Part shown: piece by piece, positions 26,515 to 35,180 of the stretch
Layout of the letters: each line of letters opens with the position of its first letter
Position numbering within the stretch: the stretch's first letter is position 1
Source of the DNA: Bradyrhizobium archetypum
GTDB taxonomy: Bacteria > Pseudomonadota > Alphaproteobacteria > Rhizobiales > Xanthobacteraceae
Length of the DNA: 64,000 nt
Assembly: GCF_013114835.1 (NCBI RefSeq)
Contig: NZ_JAAVLW010000001.1
Location: 682,001 to 746,000 of the forward strand
Direction of reading: 5' to 3'
The notes under the pieces: model-generated
What the model was told of the DNA's origin: nothing
The model's input: the letters and a program-made list of their open reading frames with translations, nothing else
The model's database searches: none
Program-made: the position numbers and the translations under genes

Positions 26515-27819
26515 TCACGACATCTCTTTTGCATCTCTGCGCCGATAGACCAGCAGCATCAATGGCGCCAGCTTGCGCAGGATGCCATGCGCGACAATCG
26601 GCACCGGCTCGGTGAACGGCAGCGCCAGTTCGTTGTTCGGCACGCCACGGACGGCTTTTGCCAGTTCGTTGCCGAGCGGAATGGTCAGCGCCACCGCGCG
26701 CCCGTTGCAGCCGGTCCAGCCGAACGCGTTGGGCCCGAGCTTGTGGATGCGCGGCAGGAAATCCGTGGTCATGCCGACATAGCCGTTCCAGACATAGTCA
26801 AACGAGACCTCGCCGATCTGCGGCCACAGCCGCTGCAAGCGCTCGGTGACGCGCGCCTTGATGCGCTCGACCTTGTTGCCGGGGCCGATCACCGCGCCGC
26901 CGGTGACGAGACGGTTACGCGCGTCATAGCGCGCGAAATAAAGATCGCCATGAGTATCGGACATCGCCTGCCGGCCGGGGATGATGGTCTTGCGGACGTT
27001 GTCCGACAGCGGCTGTGTCGCCATCTGCCAGGACAGCACCGGCATCACCTCGCGTGCAATCTCCGGCACCAGCGATCTCGAGAATTCGCCGCTATAGGCA
27101 TTGGTTGCCACCACCAGCGCGCGGCCGGAAATCTCGCCCCTTGCCGTCTTCACCACCCAGCGGTCGCCCCGGCGCTGGAAACTTTCCGCCGGCGAACGCG
27201 CGTAAATGCGCGCGCCGAGATCGAGCACCGTGCACGCCAGACCGCGCGCCAGCGCCAGCGGATTGATGTGGCCGCCGGTTTTGTTCCAGAACCCGCCGAA
27301 CCATGCATCGGAACCGAGCATGTCGCGTGTCTGCTGGCGCGACAGCAATTCGACGGGCGCGCCGAACTTCGACCATTGCCGCACGCGTCGCTCCGCGATC
27401 TTGATGCGGCCCGGCGAATGTACCGGCTGAACCCAGCCGGTCTGTTCCCCCTCGGCGTCGATGTTGTAGCGCCGCGTTACGTCGAAGAGATAGGAAGCGC
27501 TGTCGCGCAGCATGCCGACAAAACGTTCTCCCGCCTCGCCGTGCCTGGCGACAATGTCCTCCGGATCGGGCCGCGACAGGGTCGGGATCACCTGGCCATT
27601 GTTGCGCCCCGAAGCGCCCCACCCCGGCTCCGCCGCCTCGACAACAGCGACATCGACGCCGGCCTCGCGCAGATGCAGCGCGGTGGAAAGGCCGGTGAAA
27701 CCGCCGCCGATCACGATCACGTCCGCCTGCTGCGCGCCGGTCAATTCCGGCAATTCAGGTCCCGATGGCGTCATCGCGGCCCACAGGGAATCGGGCCAGC
27801 GGACGTTGCTCGTATTCAT
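26515..27819 (-). CDS. FAD-dependent oxidoreductase, DadA/PuuB-like amine or amino acid oxidase
   Basis: A 434-residue flavoprotein of the D-amino acid dehydrogenase/glycine oxidase fold. The N-terminal nucleotide site reads VIVIGGGFTGLSTALHL at about residues 34-50, followed by GASGRNNGQVIP, the pattern seen in gamma-glutamylputrescine oxidases. The C-terminal region has WNGYVGMTTDFLP and GCNGRAVALTI. It should oxidise a C-N bond. The start at 27819 has AAGGAT upstream; a longer frame runs into the divergent gene's promoter. It is next to a peptide-type ABC operon and could act on the imported compound. The exact substrate is open. Confidence 0.86.
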   Translation of the reverse strand: MNTSNVRWPDSLWAAMTPSGPELPELTGAQQADVIVIGGGFTGLSTALHLREAGVDVAVVEAAEPGWGASGRNNGQVIPTLSRPDPEDIVARHGEAGERFVGMLRDSASYLFDVTRRYNIDAEGEQTGWVQPVHSPGRIKIAERRVRQWSKFGAPVELLSRQQTRDMLGSDAWFGGFWNKTGGHINPLALARGLACTVLDLGARIYARSPAESFQRRGDRWVVKTARGEISGRALVVATNAYSGEFSRSLVPEIAREVMPVLSWQMATQPLSDNVRKTIIPGRQAMSDTHGDLYFARYDARNRLVTGGAVIGPGNKVERIKARVTERLQRLWPQIGEVSFDYVWNGYVGMTTDFLPRIHKLGPNAFGWTGCNGRAVALTIPLGNELAKAVRGVPNNELALPFTEPVPIVAHGILRKLAPLMLLVYRRRDAKEMS

Positions 27820-27893
27820 CGGTATCCTTTCTTGCAGCCGCCGGATCGTTCTGCTTAGCTTAATCCGCTCACAAGCCTCAAGGAAACAAAAGA

Positions 27894-28748
27894 GTGCCAC
27901 TCAAAAACGTCATCGGCATCGATCACGCCGTGGTCATGGTGAAAGATCTCGACAGGGCCGCCGAAAACTACAAGCGGCTCGGCTTCACTGTCTCGCCGCG
28001 CGGCACCCACAGTGCGCATATGGGATCGGGCAATTACACCATCATGTTCGATCCCGACTATATGGAATTGCTCGGCGTGCTGACGCCGACAGAACACAAT
28101 GCTCCGGCCCGGACGTATCTGGAAAAGAACGGCGAAGGCATCGAGCGCATCGCGTTCACGGCGGTGGATTCCGCCGCAGGCGCGGAAGAGATCCGCGCGC
28201 GCGGCTACCCGCCGATTGGACCGACTGATTTCGAACGGCCGGTGACGATGCCCGATGGCACGATATCCGCCGCCAAGTTTCGCACCTTCCAATGGCCGAC
28301 GGCGGAAGCGCCGGGCGGCGTGCGCATCTTTGCCTGCCAGCACAAGACGCGCGAGACGGTTTGGATTCCCGAACTGATGAAGCACGCCAATGGCGCCAAG
28401 CGGCTGAAGCAGGTGCTGATCGTCACCCCGGAGCCGGCCGACGATGCCGCGCAACTTGCGAGCATGATCGATCGTGAAGCAAGGGTCGAGCCGGACGGCG
28501 TCATTGCAGTGCCTTCAGGCGGCGACCGCGCCGATTTCGTATTCCTGACAAAGACCCAGCTCGGCACACGTTACCCCGACGTGCCGCTGACGGGCCTGCC
28601 GGAGCGTGGCGGCGCGGGACTGGTGATCACGGCCGATGTCGCGGCAGCGGAAAAGGCGCTGGGCGCTGTCGGCGTAAAGAGCGCCGGTGGCGTTGTGGTG
28701 CCGCCGGCGGCGGGCAACGGCACGATGCTGGCGTTCGTCGAGGGGTAA
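27894..28748 (+). CDS. VOC/glyoxalase-like domain protein
   Basis: A 284-residue protein beginning with GTG, with AAGGAA about 8 nt upstream. The first module shows the vicinal-oxygen-chelate pattern IDHAVVMVKDLDRAAENYKR followed by LGF, then EIRARGYPP and the metal-region pattern near residue 115. The second half (from about 180) repeats the fold loosely. It matches the glyoxalase-like domain group, whose members are mostly uncharacterised. It is divergent from the DadA-like oxidase with a 74-nt spacer, so the two may share control. Confidence 0.8.
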   Translation: MPLKNVIGIDHAVVMVKDLDRAAENYKRLGFTVSPRGTHSAHMGSGNYTIMFDPDYMELLGVLTPTEHNAPARTYLEKNGEGIERIAFTAVDSAAGAEEIRARGYPPIGPTDFERPVTMPDGTISAAKFRTFQWPTAEAPGGVRIFACQHKTRETVWIPELMKHANGAKRLKQVLIVTPEPADDAAQLASMIDREARVEPDGVIAVPSGGDRADFVFLTKTQLGTRYPDVPLTGLPERGGAGLVITADVAAAEKALGAVGVKSAGGVVVPPAAGNGTMLAFVEG

Positions 28749-28760
28749 GTCGGAGTGCTC

Positions 28761-28877
28761 GTGTCCCGGACGCGATGCAGCGTGTAACGCTGCTTCGCAG
28801 AGCCGGGACCCAGAAGCGGCGTGGACCCCGGCTCTGCAGCGCACCGCTGACGCGATGCGCTGCGTCCGGGGAACGCG
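28761..28877. repeat. palindromic repeat, family GTGTCCCGGACGC...GCGTCCGGGGAACGC
   Basis: The terminal arms GTGTCCCGGACGC and GCGTCCGGGGAACGC are near-complementary, with inner arms AGAGCCGGG and CCCCGGCTCTGC. It fills the gap between two converging genes. I see no second copy in this window. Confidence 0.7.
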
Positions 28878-28886
28878 ACGGGCGGT

Positions 28887-30545
28887 TCACTCCGCCGGTG
28901 CCGCGGCCGCCACCTCCGGGGGCGCACGGTACGCGACGCTGGCGCCCGTCTTCGCCAGCGCGAACAACCCCGCCGCCATCACCGCATAGGCCAGCGCCAC
29001 ACCCGGCGTCACACCGAGGCCGCCGCCGATGCCGACGGCTTCGCCGTGCATGAAGCCGAAATAGGTCATGACGGCACCGGCCATTGCGAAGGCCGAGGCT
29101 TTGAGAAAGTCGCGCTCGATCACGAAGACGCCGATCGCACCCAGCACGAGGCCGGCGAGGATCGAGCCACCGCCAATTACTTCCAGACCGCGATAAAGCA
29201 CGCCCTGCTGCGGCAGGGCCGATATCGCCGCCATCTTGACCGCGTCGACCTTGTCGGCGGCGAGACCGCCAACGGTTTGCGCGGCCGTGATTGTCGAGCC
29301 GAGCATGGTGTCGATCTGCAGCTTGGCCCAGGCGGCGAGATGCGGCGTCAGCGCCAGCACGATGGCGGGCGCGTGCTTGATCGGCGCGGTCTGAAACGCC
29401 TGCGCGCCGATCAGCATGCCGATATAGAGCAGGATCGGCGAAATCGCGACGACGGGCACCAGTGCGAGCAGGACCGAGATGATGCCGAACCAGCTTAGCA
29501 GCACCACCATCAGGCCCGTCGCCGCCGAATAGCCGATTCGACCGCCCATCGCCTTCCAGCCGGGATGGCCGATGTAGACCGCGTTGATGAAGGGATTGCC
29601 CATCAAGCAGCCGATCAGGCTCACGACGCCGTCGGCGGTGAGCACGCGCGTCGTCGGATATTCGTCCCCGGCCGCTTCCGCGCTTTCGACATTGTCCATC
29701 GCTTCGACGAGATCGTAGATGCCGAACGGAATGGCCGTGACGAGGATGATACCGAGGAATTCGAAGCCGGAGAACACCTGCCCGAACGCCGGCAGCGGCA
29801 CCGAGAAGCCGAAATTGGCGAAGGCATCACTGAGGCCCTTCAGGCTCAGCCCGCCAAGCCCGAAGCCGAACAGGTTCGAGCCCCAGGCGATCAGCATGCC
29901 GGCGGCAATGGCGACGAGGCCGGCCGGAATTCCTCTCGGGTACTTCACCCCGCCGAACCAGCTCACCAGGATGATGGCGAAGCAGACGAGGCCGATCTGC
30001 GGCGTCATGTACATCTCCAGCGCCGGCCGCATCGAGATGAAGGTGACGGAGACGCCGGCGAGCGTGCCGAGCAGCGCGGCGCGCGGGGTGATTTTGCGGA
30101 TGTACGGCGCGATGAAGCCGCCGATCATCAGGATGAAACTCTGGAAGAACACCCAGACGAGGCCTGCCGACCAGCCTTTGACGGGATCGCCGGTTTTCAG
30201 CGTGATCGGCAGCATGATCACGAAGGTGACGATGAACATGTGCGGCACGCTGACGCCTGACGGCAGCGCGCAGACGTCGTTGCGGCCGGTCTTCTGCGCC
30301 AGCCGGTAGGCGAGATACGCATAGTAGACGGTGGAGAGGCACATCATCAGGCCGAGCGCCGGCAGAATGCGGCCGAACACGAGTGAGTCAGGCATCTTCA
30401 ACACGAAGCGCAACAGCCCGGTCAGAACCAGCATGTTGACGAGAATGTTGGTGCCGAAGCCGAACAGCGCGTTCCAGTCGCCTGGAGTCCATAACGCCGG
30501 CTTGAATCCTGAGGTGCCTGCAGTCCCCGTCCCGCTCGTGCTCAT
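28887..30545 (-). CDS. NCS2/AzgA-like purine or xanthine/uracil-type permease
   Basis: A 552-residue integral membrane protein with about 12-14 hydrophobic segments. [12 protein letters not shown] near residue 93 and [22 protein letters not shown] near 155 fit the NCS2/AzgA fold, but the length exceeds typical AzgA by about 100 residues. The start overlaps the stop of the biuret-hydrolase-like gene by ATGA, so the two are coupled: a permease with an amidase that would act on the imported ring or ureide. The placement within a purine-degradation region supports a nucleobase or ureide cargo. The family assignment is less certain than for the permease at 33775. Confidence 0.78.
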   Translation of the reverse strand: MSTSGTGTAGTSGFKPALWTPGDWNALFGFGTNILVNMLVLTGLLRFVLKMPDSLVFGRILPALGLMMCLSTVYYAYLAYRLAQKTGRNDVCALPSGVSVPHMFIVTFVIMLPITLKTGDPVKGWSAGLVWVFFQSFILMIGGFIAPYIRKITPRAALLGTLAGVSVTFISMRPALEMYMTPQIGLVCFAIILVSWFGGVKYPRGIPAGLVAIAAGMLIAWGSNLFGFGLGGLSLKGLSDAFANFGFSVPLPAFGQVFSGFEFLGIILVTAIPFGIYDLVEAMDNVESAEAAGDEYPTTRVLTADGVVSLIGCLMGNPFINAVYIGHPGWKAMGGRIGYSAATGLMVVLLSWFGIISVLLALVPVVAISPILLYIGMLIGAQAFQTAPIKHAPAIVLALTPHLAAWAKLQIDTMLGSTITAAQTVGGLAADKVDAVKMAAISALPQQGVLYRGLEVIGGGSILAGLVLGAIGVFVIERDFLKASAFAMAGAVMTYFGFMHGEAVGIGGGLGVTPGVALAYAVMAAGLFALAKTGASVAYRAPPEVAAAAPAE

Positions 30546-31249
30546 CGTGATGCCCCTACTGCTGCTACTGGAATCACCGGTGAAAGCGCCTCCAGCACCG
30601 CGGCTGAGTCGGAGACCCAGCCGAAGATGCCGCCCTGGGCCTTGATCATCTTCAGGCCCATCTCGTGGAATTCGGGAAAATAGGATGCGCAGCCGTCCGC
30701 CAGCACCACGCAGCGATAGCCGCGGTCGTTGGCCTCGCGCACGGTCGTGTTGACGCAGACCTCGGTGGTGACGCCGCAGACCAGCAGGTTCTCGATGCCG
30801 TGATGTTGCAGCACGTCGCCGAGTTCGGTGGCGTAGAACGCGCCCTTGCCGGGCTTGTCGATCACGATCTCGCCGTGGATCGGATAGAGCTCGGGAATGA
30901 TGTCGTGGCCCACCTCGCCGCGAATGAGGATACGCCCCATCGGGCCGGGATCGCCGATCCGCAAGGATGGCGCGCCGCGCTCGATCTTGGCCGGCGGCGC
31001 GTCCGAGAGATCGGGCAGATGGCCCTCGCGGGTGTGAATGACCAGCATGCCGGCCGCGCGCGCCGCATCCAGCACCGCAGCGATCGGCTTTACCGCGCGC
31101 GCGAGCTGGCTGACATCATTGCCGAGTGTTTCGCCGAAGCCGCCGGGCTCCATGAAATCGCGTTGCATGTCGATGATGAGGAGCGCGGTCGCCGTCCAGT
31201 CGAGCTCGATCGGCTCAGGCTCCGCTGCGAGCTTTCTTGAGTTCGCCAT
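30542..31249 (-). CDS. isochorismatase-like cysteine hydrolase, biuret/ureide amidohydrolase type
   Basis: A 235-residue cysteine hydrolase. The catalytic triad Asp27 ([10 protein letters not shown]), Lys132 ([10 protein letters not shown]) and Cys165 ([15 protein letters not shown]) is complete. The blocks [26 protein letters not shown] and [12 protein letters not shown] closely recall rhizobial biuret hydrolase (BiuH), which makes allophanate plus ammonia. Ureidoacrylate or another carbamoyl amide is the main alternative. It overlaps its permease partner by ATGA and lies next to allantoate and urate genes, so a nitrogen-scavenging role is likely. An 18-bp palindrome 53 nt upstream is a likely operator. 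Confidence 0.85.
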   Translation of the reverse strand: MANSRKLAAEPEPIELDWTATALLIIDMQRDFMEPGGFGETLGNDVSQLARAVKPIAAVLDAARAAGMLVIHTREGHLPDLSDAPPAKIERGAPSLRIGDPGPMGRILIRGEVGHDIIPELYPIHGEIVIDKPGKGAFYATELGDVLQHHGIENLLVCGVTTEVCVNTTVREANDRGYRCVVLADGCASYFPEFHEMGLKMIKAQGGIFGWVSDSAAVLEALSPVIPVAAVGASR

Positions 31250-31301
31250 GACCTACGCGCCCCGAACGAGAACTCCCGCGGGAAAGGCAAGCAAGGCGCA
31301 T

Positions 31302-31319
31302 GCCATTGTGTACAATGGC
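31302..31319. promoter_or_regulatory. 18-bp palindromic operator-like site upstream of the amidase-permease operon
   Basis: GCCATTGT-GT-ACAATGGC has perfect 8-bp arms around 2 nt. The TTGTnTACAA core resembles sites bound by GntR/FCD regulators. It lies 53-70 nt upstream of the amidase start at 31249, where a promoter would be. Confidence 0.55.
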
Positions 31320-31423
31320 GGCAAGTATCCGGTGAAAACGAATTCGATCGTTCTTTCAATTCGTTGATTGCAGATGCTGTGCGGACGTGCGCGCTGTCCG
31401 GCGCTTCCCGGACGTGCATCTGC

Positions 31424-32701
31424 TCACGAACTGGGCAGCCGCGGCTTAAAGTTCTCGATGAACCGCAGCAGCACGCACGCGCCGGCATCGGCATCGGCAA
31501 GTTCGACATGCTCGGCCGGGTTATGGCTGATGCCGCCGCGGCAGCGCACAAACAGCATGGCGACATCGGCGATGTCGATCATCGCCATGCCGTCATGCCC
31601 CGCCCCGCTCGGCAGTTCGAATACGCCATAGCCCTCGCCAGCGACCGCTTCGGCGACCTGCGCTTTGAGCCATGGCGCGCAGGGCACCGTTCGGTTTTCG
31701 TGGGTAACGTCGATCTGCAGCGACAGTTCACGCCGCTTCGCGATCGCCTTGATCCGCTGCACGATTTCGGCAACCGCCTGCGTGCGGTGCTGATCATCAG
31801 GCGCGCGAATATCGAGGGTGAAGGAGGCGCGGCCGGGGATCACGTTGGTCGCCCCTGGCAGCGCGCTGATGACGCCCACGGTGCCGACAAGGCCGGCGTT
31901 ATCCGCCTTGCAGAACTGCTCGACCGCGACGATGCATTCGGCCGCGCCCGCCAGCGCGTCGCGCCGCAGCGCCATCGGCACCGTGCCGGCGTGGCCGGCC
32001 ATGCCGGAGAGCGTTGCGGCGAGCCGCGTCGCGCCCGAGATCGCCGTCACCACGCCGACCGGAAGGTTCTGCTGTTCAAGCACCGGCCCCTGCTCGATAT
32101 GAAGCTCGACATAGGCATGCAGCTCGCCCGGCTTGCGTGCCGCCGCACCGATCTGGCCGGGATCGAGGCCGAACTGCACCATGGCCTCGCGCATGCTGAG
32201 GCCGTTCGCGTCGCGCGCTTCGAGCACGCTGTCGTCAAACGTTCCGGCGAGGGCCCGACTGCCGAGCAGCGTGGAGGAAAATCGCACGCCCTCTTCATCG
32301 GCAAAACCGATCACCTCGATCGCAAACGGCAACCGCAAGCCGCGACGGTTCAGGTCGGCGACGCAGGCAATCGCCGTGATCACCCCGAGCGGCCCGTCCC
32401 ATTTGCCGGCGTCGCGCACGGTATCGTAATGCGAGCCCAGCATCAGGCAGGGCAGTCCCGGGTAATCACCCTCGTAGCGGCCGCAGACATTGCCGATGGC
32501 GTCGAGATGCGCGGCCATGCCGGCATCCTTCATCCAGGACATGAGGAGATCGGCGGCGGTGCGGTGCTCGGGCGAAAGGAAGATCCGCGCCAGATGTTCG
32601 CTCGTCTCCGAAATCGTCGCGAGCTGATTGATCCGGCTTACGATTTCATCGCCGAGTCGCGATCGTGCCGCCTCGCCGCTTGCCGTCTGTGTCTCGTTCA
32701 T
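31424..32701 (-). CDS. allC: allantoate amidohydrolase / N-carbamoyl-amino-acid hydrolase (M20 family)
   Basis: A 425-residue zinc/manganese hydrolase of the M20 dimetal fold. Probable metal ligands are His91 and Asp102 (LGSHYDTV...GKWDGPLGV) and Glu136/Glu137 (FADEEGVRF), with a later His in VELHIEQGPVLE. The family splits allantoate or N-carbamoyl-L-amino acids. Its location 61 nt downstream of uricase on the same strand favours allantoate, giving ureidoglycine/ureidoglycolate, CO2 and ammonia. The start at 32701 gives a normal N-terminus; the frame extends upstream into low-complexity sequence. The neighbouring purine genes make allantoate amidohydrolase clearly the first choice. Confidence 0.85.
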   Translation of the reverse strand: MNETQTASGEAARSRLGDEIVSRINQLATISETSEHLARIFLSPEHRTAADLLMSWMKDAGMAAHLDAIGNVCGRYEGDYPGLPCLMLGSHYDTVRDAGKWDGPLGVITAIACVADLNRRGLRLPFAIEVIGFADEEGVRFSSTLLGSRALAGTFDDSVLEARDANGLSMREAMVQFGLDPGQIGAAARKPGELHAYVELHIEQGPVLEQQNLPVGVVTAISGATRLAATLSGMAGHAGTVPMALRRDALAGAAECIVAVEQFCKADNAGLVGTVGVISALPGATNVIPGRASFTLDIRAPDDQHRTQAVAEIVQRIKAIAKRRELSLQIDVTHENRTVPCAPWLKAQVAEAVAGEGYGVFELPSGAGHDGMAMIDIADVAMLFVRCRGGISHNPAEHVELADADAGACVLLRFIENFKPRLPSS

Positions 32702-32762
32702 GCTGTTCCAGTGAAGCGCGCCGCGCGCGCGCGGCGCGCTTTCGACATTGTGGGGGTGCTTT

Positions 32763-33605
32763 TTACCCCCTTCCCACCGTGCACTCAATCTGGCCGTGGG
32801 GTTCGTCGGTCGGCAGGAAGACGTCGTTATTGTTATCGAGGCCAAAGGCCGACAGGTTCATCGGGATGAAGTGCATGTTGGGGCAGGCCATGCTGATTTC
32901 CGAGATTTCGGGGACCGCCGCCAGTGCCGCCTCGCCCATCCGATAGAGGCTGTCCTGCACGCTCATGCTGTAGGTCGTGCTGAACACTTCCAGCACGGTA
33001 TCAAGAATCTTCGCGTTGGCGGCCGGATAGTTCGACGGCTTGCCCGACCACTTCCACGACGCGACCATGCTGGTCGCGCACATCCGGTCGGCGGTCTCCG
33101 GCAGCGTAGTGTAGCGGTCTTTGGGGTAATTCTCCCAGCCGGACTGCGTCGACTTCATGAAGGAGAACCCGTCGATGCCGGAGGTCAATGTCGACGGCCC
33201 GCCCCGCGCAGCCGCGACCTCGACGAACGGCCTGCCATTATTGTCGAGCACGAAGCTGTGGGGATGCGGCTTGCCGCAAAAACTCAGCCGCCTCCATTTG
33301 GTCTCGTGCGCAGTGATGGCAACCGAGGCAATCTGCGGATAGGTGTCGAGATATCGTTTTGCCAGCACCTGGCAGAAATCTTCCGCGCAAAGGCCGGTAT
33401 TCTCGCGCGCCACGACGTTGACGATGTTCTTGATCGTATCTGTGGCCACCGACGTGGAATTGTCGGCATGGGTATAGGCGCGGGCGAAATCGCCTTCCAT
33501 CATCGCCTTGATGCTGAGCTGGCTGACCTCATGGCGGTCGCCGTCCCGGTGAATCCGCATGACCCGGACGCGGCCCTTTCCGTAGCGGTTCTTGATCAGC
33601 GGCAT
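32763..33605 (-). CDS. uricase (urate oxidase)
   Basis: A 280-residue cofactor-free urate oxidase that converts urate to 5-hydroxyisourate and H2O2. Two T-fold domains are visible, with the catalytic Lys/Thr region YGKGRVRVMRIH near the N-terminus, ADNSTSVATDTIKNIVNVVA around residue 50, and the C-terminal SACPNMHF-like block (ISMACPNMHFIPMNL) near 240. Length is normal. GGGAGA precedes the ATG. A perfect sigma-54-type promoter lies about 66-81 nt upstream (33671-33686), so transcription probably responds to nitrogen limitation. It heads a group with allC. Confidence 0.93.
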   Translation of the reverse strand: MPLIKNRYGKGRVRVMRIHRDGDRHEVSQLSIKAMMEGDFARAYTHADNSTSVATDTIKNIVNVVARENTGLCAEDFCQVLAKRYLDTYPQIASVAITAHETKWRRLSFCGKPHPHSFVLDNNGRPFVEVAAARGGPSTLTSGIDGFSFMKSTQSGWENYPKDRYTTLPETADRMCATSMVASWKWSGKPSNYPAANAKILDTVLEVFSTTYSMSVQDSLYRMGEAALAAVPEISEISMACPNMHFIPMNLSAFGLDNNNDVFLPTDEPHGQIECTVGRG

Positions 33606-33670
33606 CCAAATGTCTCCCGTTCAGCCGGAATTTGCGGCGATCGCCATCGCCCGTTATGGTTTCAATATTG

Positions 33671-33686
33671 AGCAACCTTCGTGCCA
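33671..33686 (-). promoter_or_regulatory. sigma-54 promoter for uricase (-24/-12)
   Basis: On the minus strand the sequence is TGGCACG-AAGG-TTGCT, a full match to the -24/-12 consensus with GG and GC exactly 10 nt apart. It reads toward the uricase ATG at 33605 and would leave a leader of about 50 nt. Confidence 0.75.
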
Positions 33687-33711
33687 CGGGGCAAGGGTCC
33701 GGGAGACGCTT

Positions 33712-33728
33712 TTGGCACGAGCCTTGTA
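33712..33728 (+). promoter_or_regulatory. sigma-54-like promoter for the urate/xanthine permease
   Basis: TTGGCACG-AGCC-TTGTA has the -24 element intact and the same 10-nt spacing, but GT replaces GC at -12. It reads toward the permease ATG at 33775. It is back-to-back with the uricase promoter; their -24 elements are about 26 nt apart. Confidence 0.6.
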
Positions 33729-33774
33729 TCGGTTCAGGCAGGCCTGAAAGCCTGCACCAGGGGGATTTCCGAAC

Positions 33775-35169
33775 ATGAGCAGCCAAATCCATTCCGTTGA
33801 CGAGATGCTGCCGGCGCCACGCTTGCTGGCGCTCGGCCTGCAGCATGTGCTCGTGATGTATGCCGGCGCGGTCGCCGTGCCGCTGATCATCGGCCGGGCA
33901 TTGAAGCTGCCGCCCGAAGACGTCGCCTTCCTGATCAGCGCGGACCTGTTCGCCTGCGGGATGGCCACGCTGGTGCAATGCATCGGCTTTCCCGGCGTCG
34001 GAATCCGGCTGCCGGTGATGATGGGCGTCACCTTTGCCTCCGTCAGCCCGATGCTGGCGATGGCCGCCGCACCCGACATCGGCCTGCTCGGTATCTACGG
34101 CTCGGTGATCGCAGCCGGGCTGTTTGCGGTTCTCGTCGCCCCCTTCGTGAGCCGGCTGCTGCCGCTGTTTCCGCCCGTCGTGACCGGGACCATCATCCTG
34201 GTGATCGGCATTTCGCTGATGCGGGTCGGCATCAACTGGGCCGGCGGCGGTCTGCCGACCTTGACCAAGGTCGTCGACGGCGTACCGGGCGCCTTCCCCA
34301 ACCCCGCCTACGGTCAGTTGCAAGGGCTCGGGATTGCGCTGTTCGTGCTGCTGGTCATCCTCGGCCTGATCAAATGGGGCTCCGGTTTCATTGCCAACGT
34401 CGCGGTGCTCCTTGGCATCGTGGCCGGCGCCATCCTCGCTACCGTGCTCGGCGTCATGCATTTCGAGAAGGTCGCCGCCGCGCCGTGGGGCGCGATCGTG
34501 CTGCCGCTGCATTTCGGTGCTCCGAAATTCCAGCTCGTGCCGATCATCACCATGTGCATCGTGATGATCGTGGTGATGATCGAGTCGCTCGGCATGTTCC
34601 TGGCGCTTGGCGAGATCACCGGCAAGGCCGTCGACCGCGACGCGCTGACCAGGGGGTTGCGGGCCGACGGCGTCGGTACGTTTCTGGGCGGCCTGTTCAA
34701 CACCTTTCCCTACACCTCGTTCTCGCAGAATGTCGGCCTCGTCGGCGTCACCGGCGTGCGCTCGCGCTGGGTGACGGTCGCGGGTGGCGGGATCCTGTTG
34801 CTGCTCGGGCTGGTGCCGAAGATGGCCGCGCTGGTCGAGGCGGTGCCGATCGTGGTGCTCGGCGGCGCTGGCCTCGTGATGTTCGGTATGGTGGCGGCCA
34901 CGGGTGCACGCATCCTCACCGCGGTCGATTTCAGAAACAACCGCTACAATCTGTTCGTGGTGGCGATCTCGGTCGGCTTCGGCATGATCCCGCTGGTTTC
35001 GCCGAATTTCTTCAAGAACCTGCCGCACGACCTGCACCCACTGCTGGAGTCCGGCATTTTGCTCAGCGCACTGGTCGCGGTGACGCTGAATGCGTTCTTC
35101 AACGGCGTCGGCGGCAAGGCGGCGGCGGAAGCGGATGCAGCGGCCGCGGCGGCAACCGCGACGCATTAG
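33775..35169 (+). CDS. NCS2 nucleobase:cation symporter (urate/xanthine permease)
   Basis: A 464-residue transporter with about 14 membrane segments. The family signature QNVGLVGVTGVRSRWV is near residue 322, and the substrate-site helix with Glu (MIESLGMFLALGEITGK) near 270. LQHVLVMYAGAVAVPLI at the N-terminus is typical of the UacT/UapA/PucJ branch, which moves urate or xanthine with protons. GGGGGA lies about 9 nt before the ATG. It is divergent from uricase and convergent with the OHCU decarboxylase-HIU hydrolase gene, so uptake and degradation genes are adjacent. The likely cargo is urate. Confidence 0.92.
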   Translation: MSSQIHSVDEMLPAPRLLALGLQHVLVMYAGAVAVPLIIGRALKLPPEDVAFLISADLFACGMATLVQCIGFPGVGIRLPVMMGVTFASVSPMLAMAAAPDIGLLGIYGSVIAAGLFAVLVAPFVSRLLPLFPPVVTGTIILVIGISLMRVGINWAGGGLPTLTKVVDGVPGAFPNPAYGQLQGLGIALFVLLVILGLIKWGSGFIANVAVLLGIVAGAILATVLGVMHFEKVAAAPWGAIVLPLHFGAPKFQLVPIITMCIVMIVVMIESLGMFLALGEITGKAVDRDALTRGLRADGVGTFLGGLFNTFPYTSFSQNVGLVGVTGVRSRWVTVAGGGILLLLGLVPKMAALVEAVPIVVLGGAGLVMFGMVAATGARILTAVDFRNNRYNLFVVAISVGFGMIPLVSPNFFKNLPHDLHPLLESGILLSALVAVTLNAFFNGVGGKAAAEADAAAAAATATH

Positions 35170-35180
35170 GATGGAAGTGA

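Noticed and set aside
33606..33774. NtrC enhancer sites near the sigma-54 promoters
   Set aside because: I looked for TGCACC-N5-GGTGCA-like sequence in the intergenic region and saw none. Sites may lie in the neighbouring genes.
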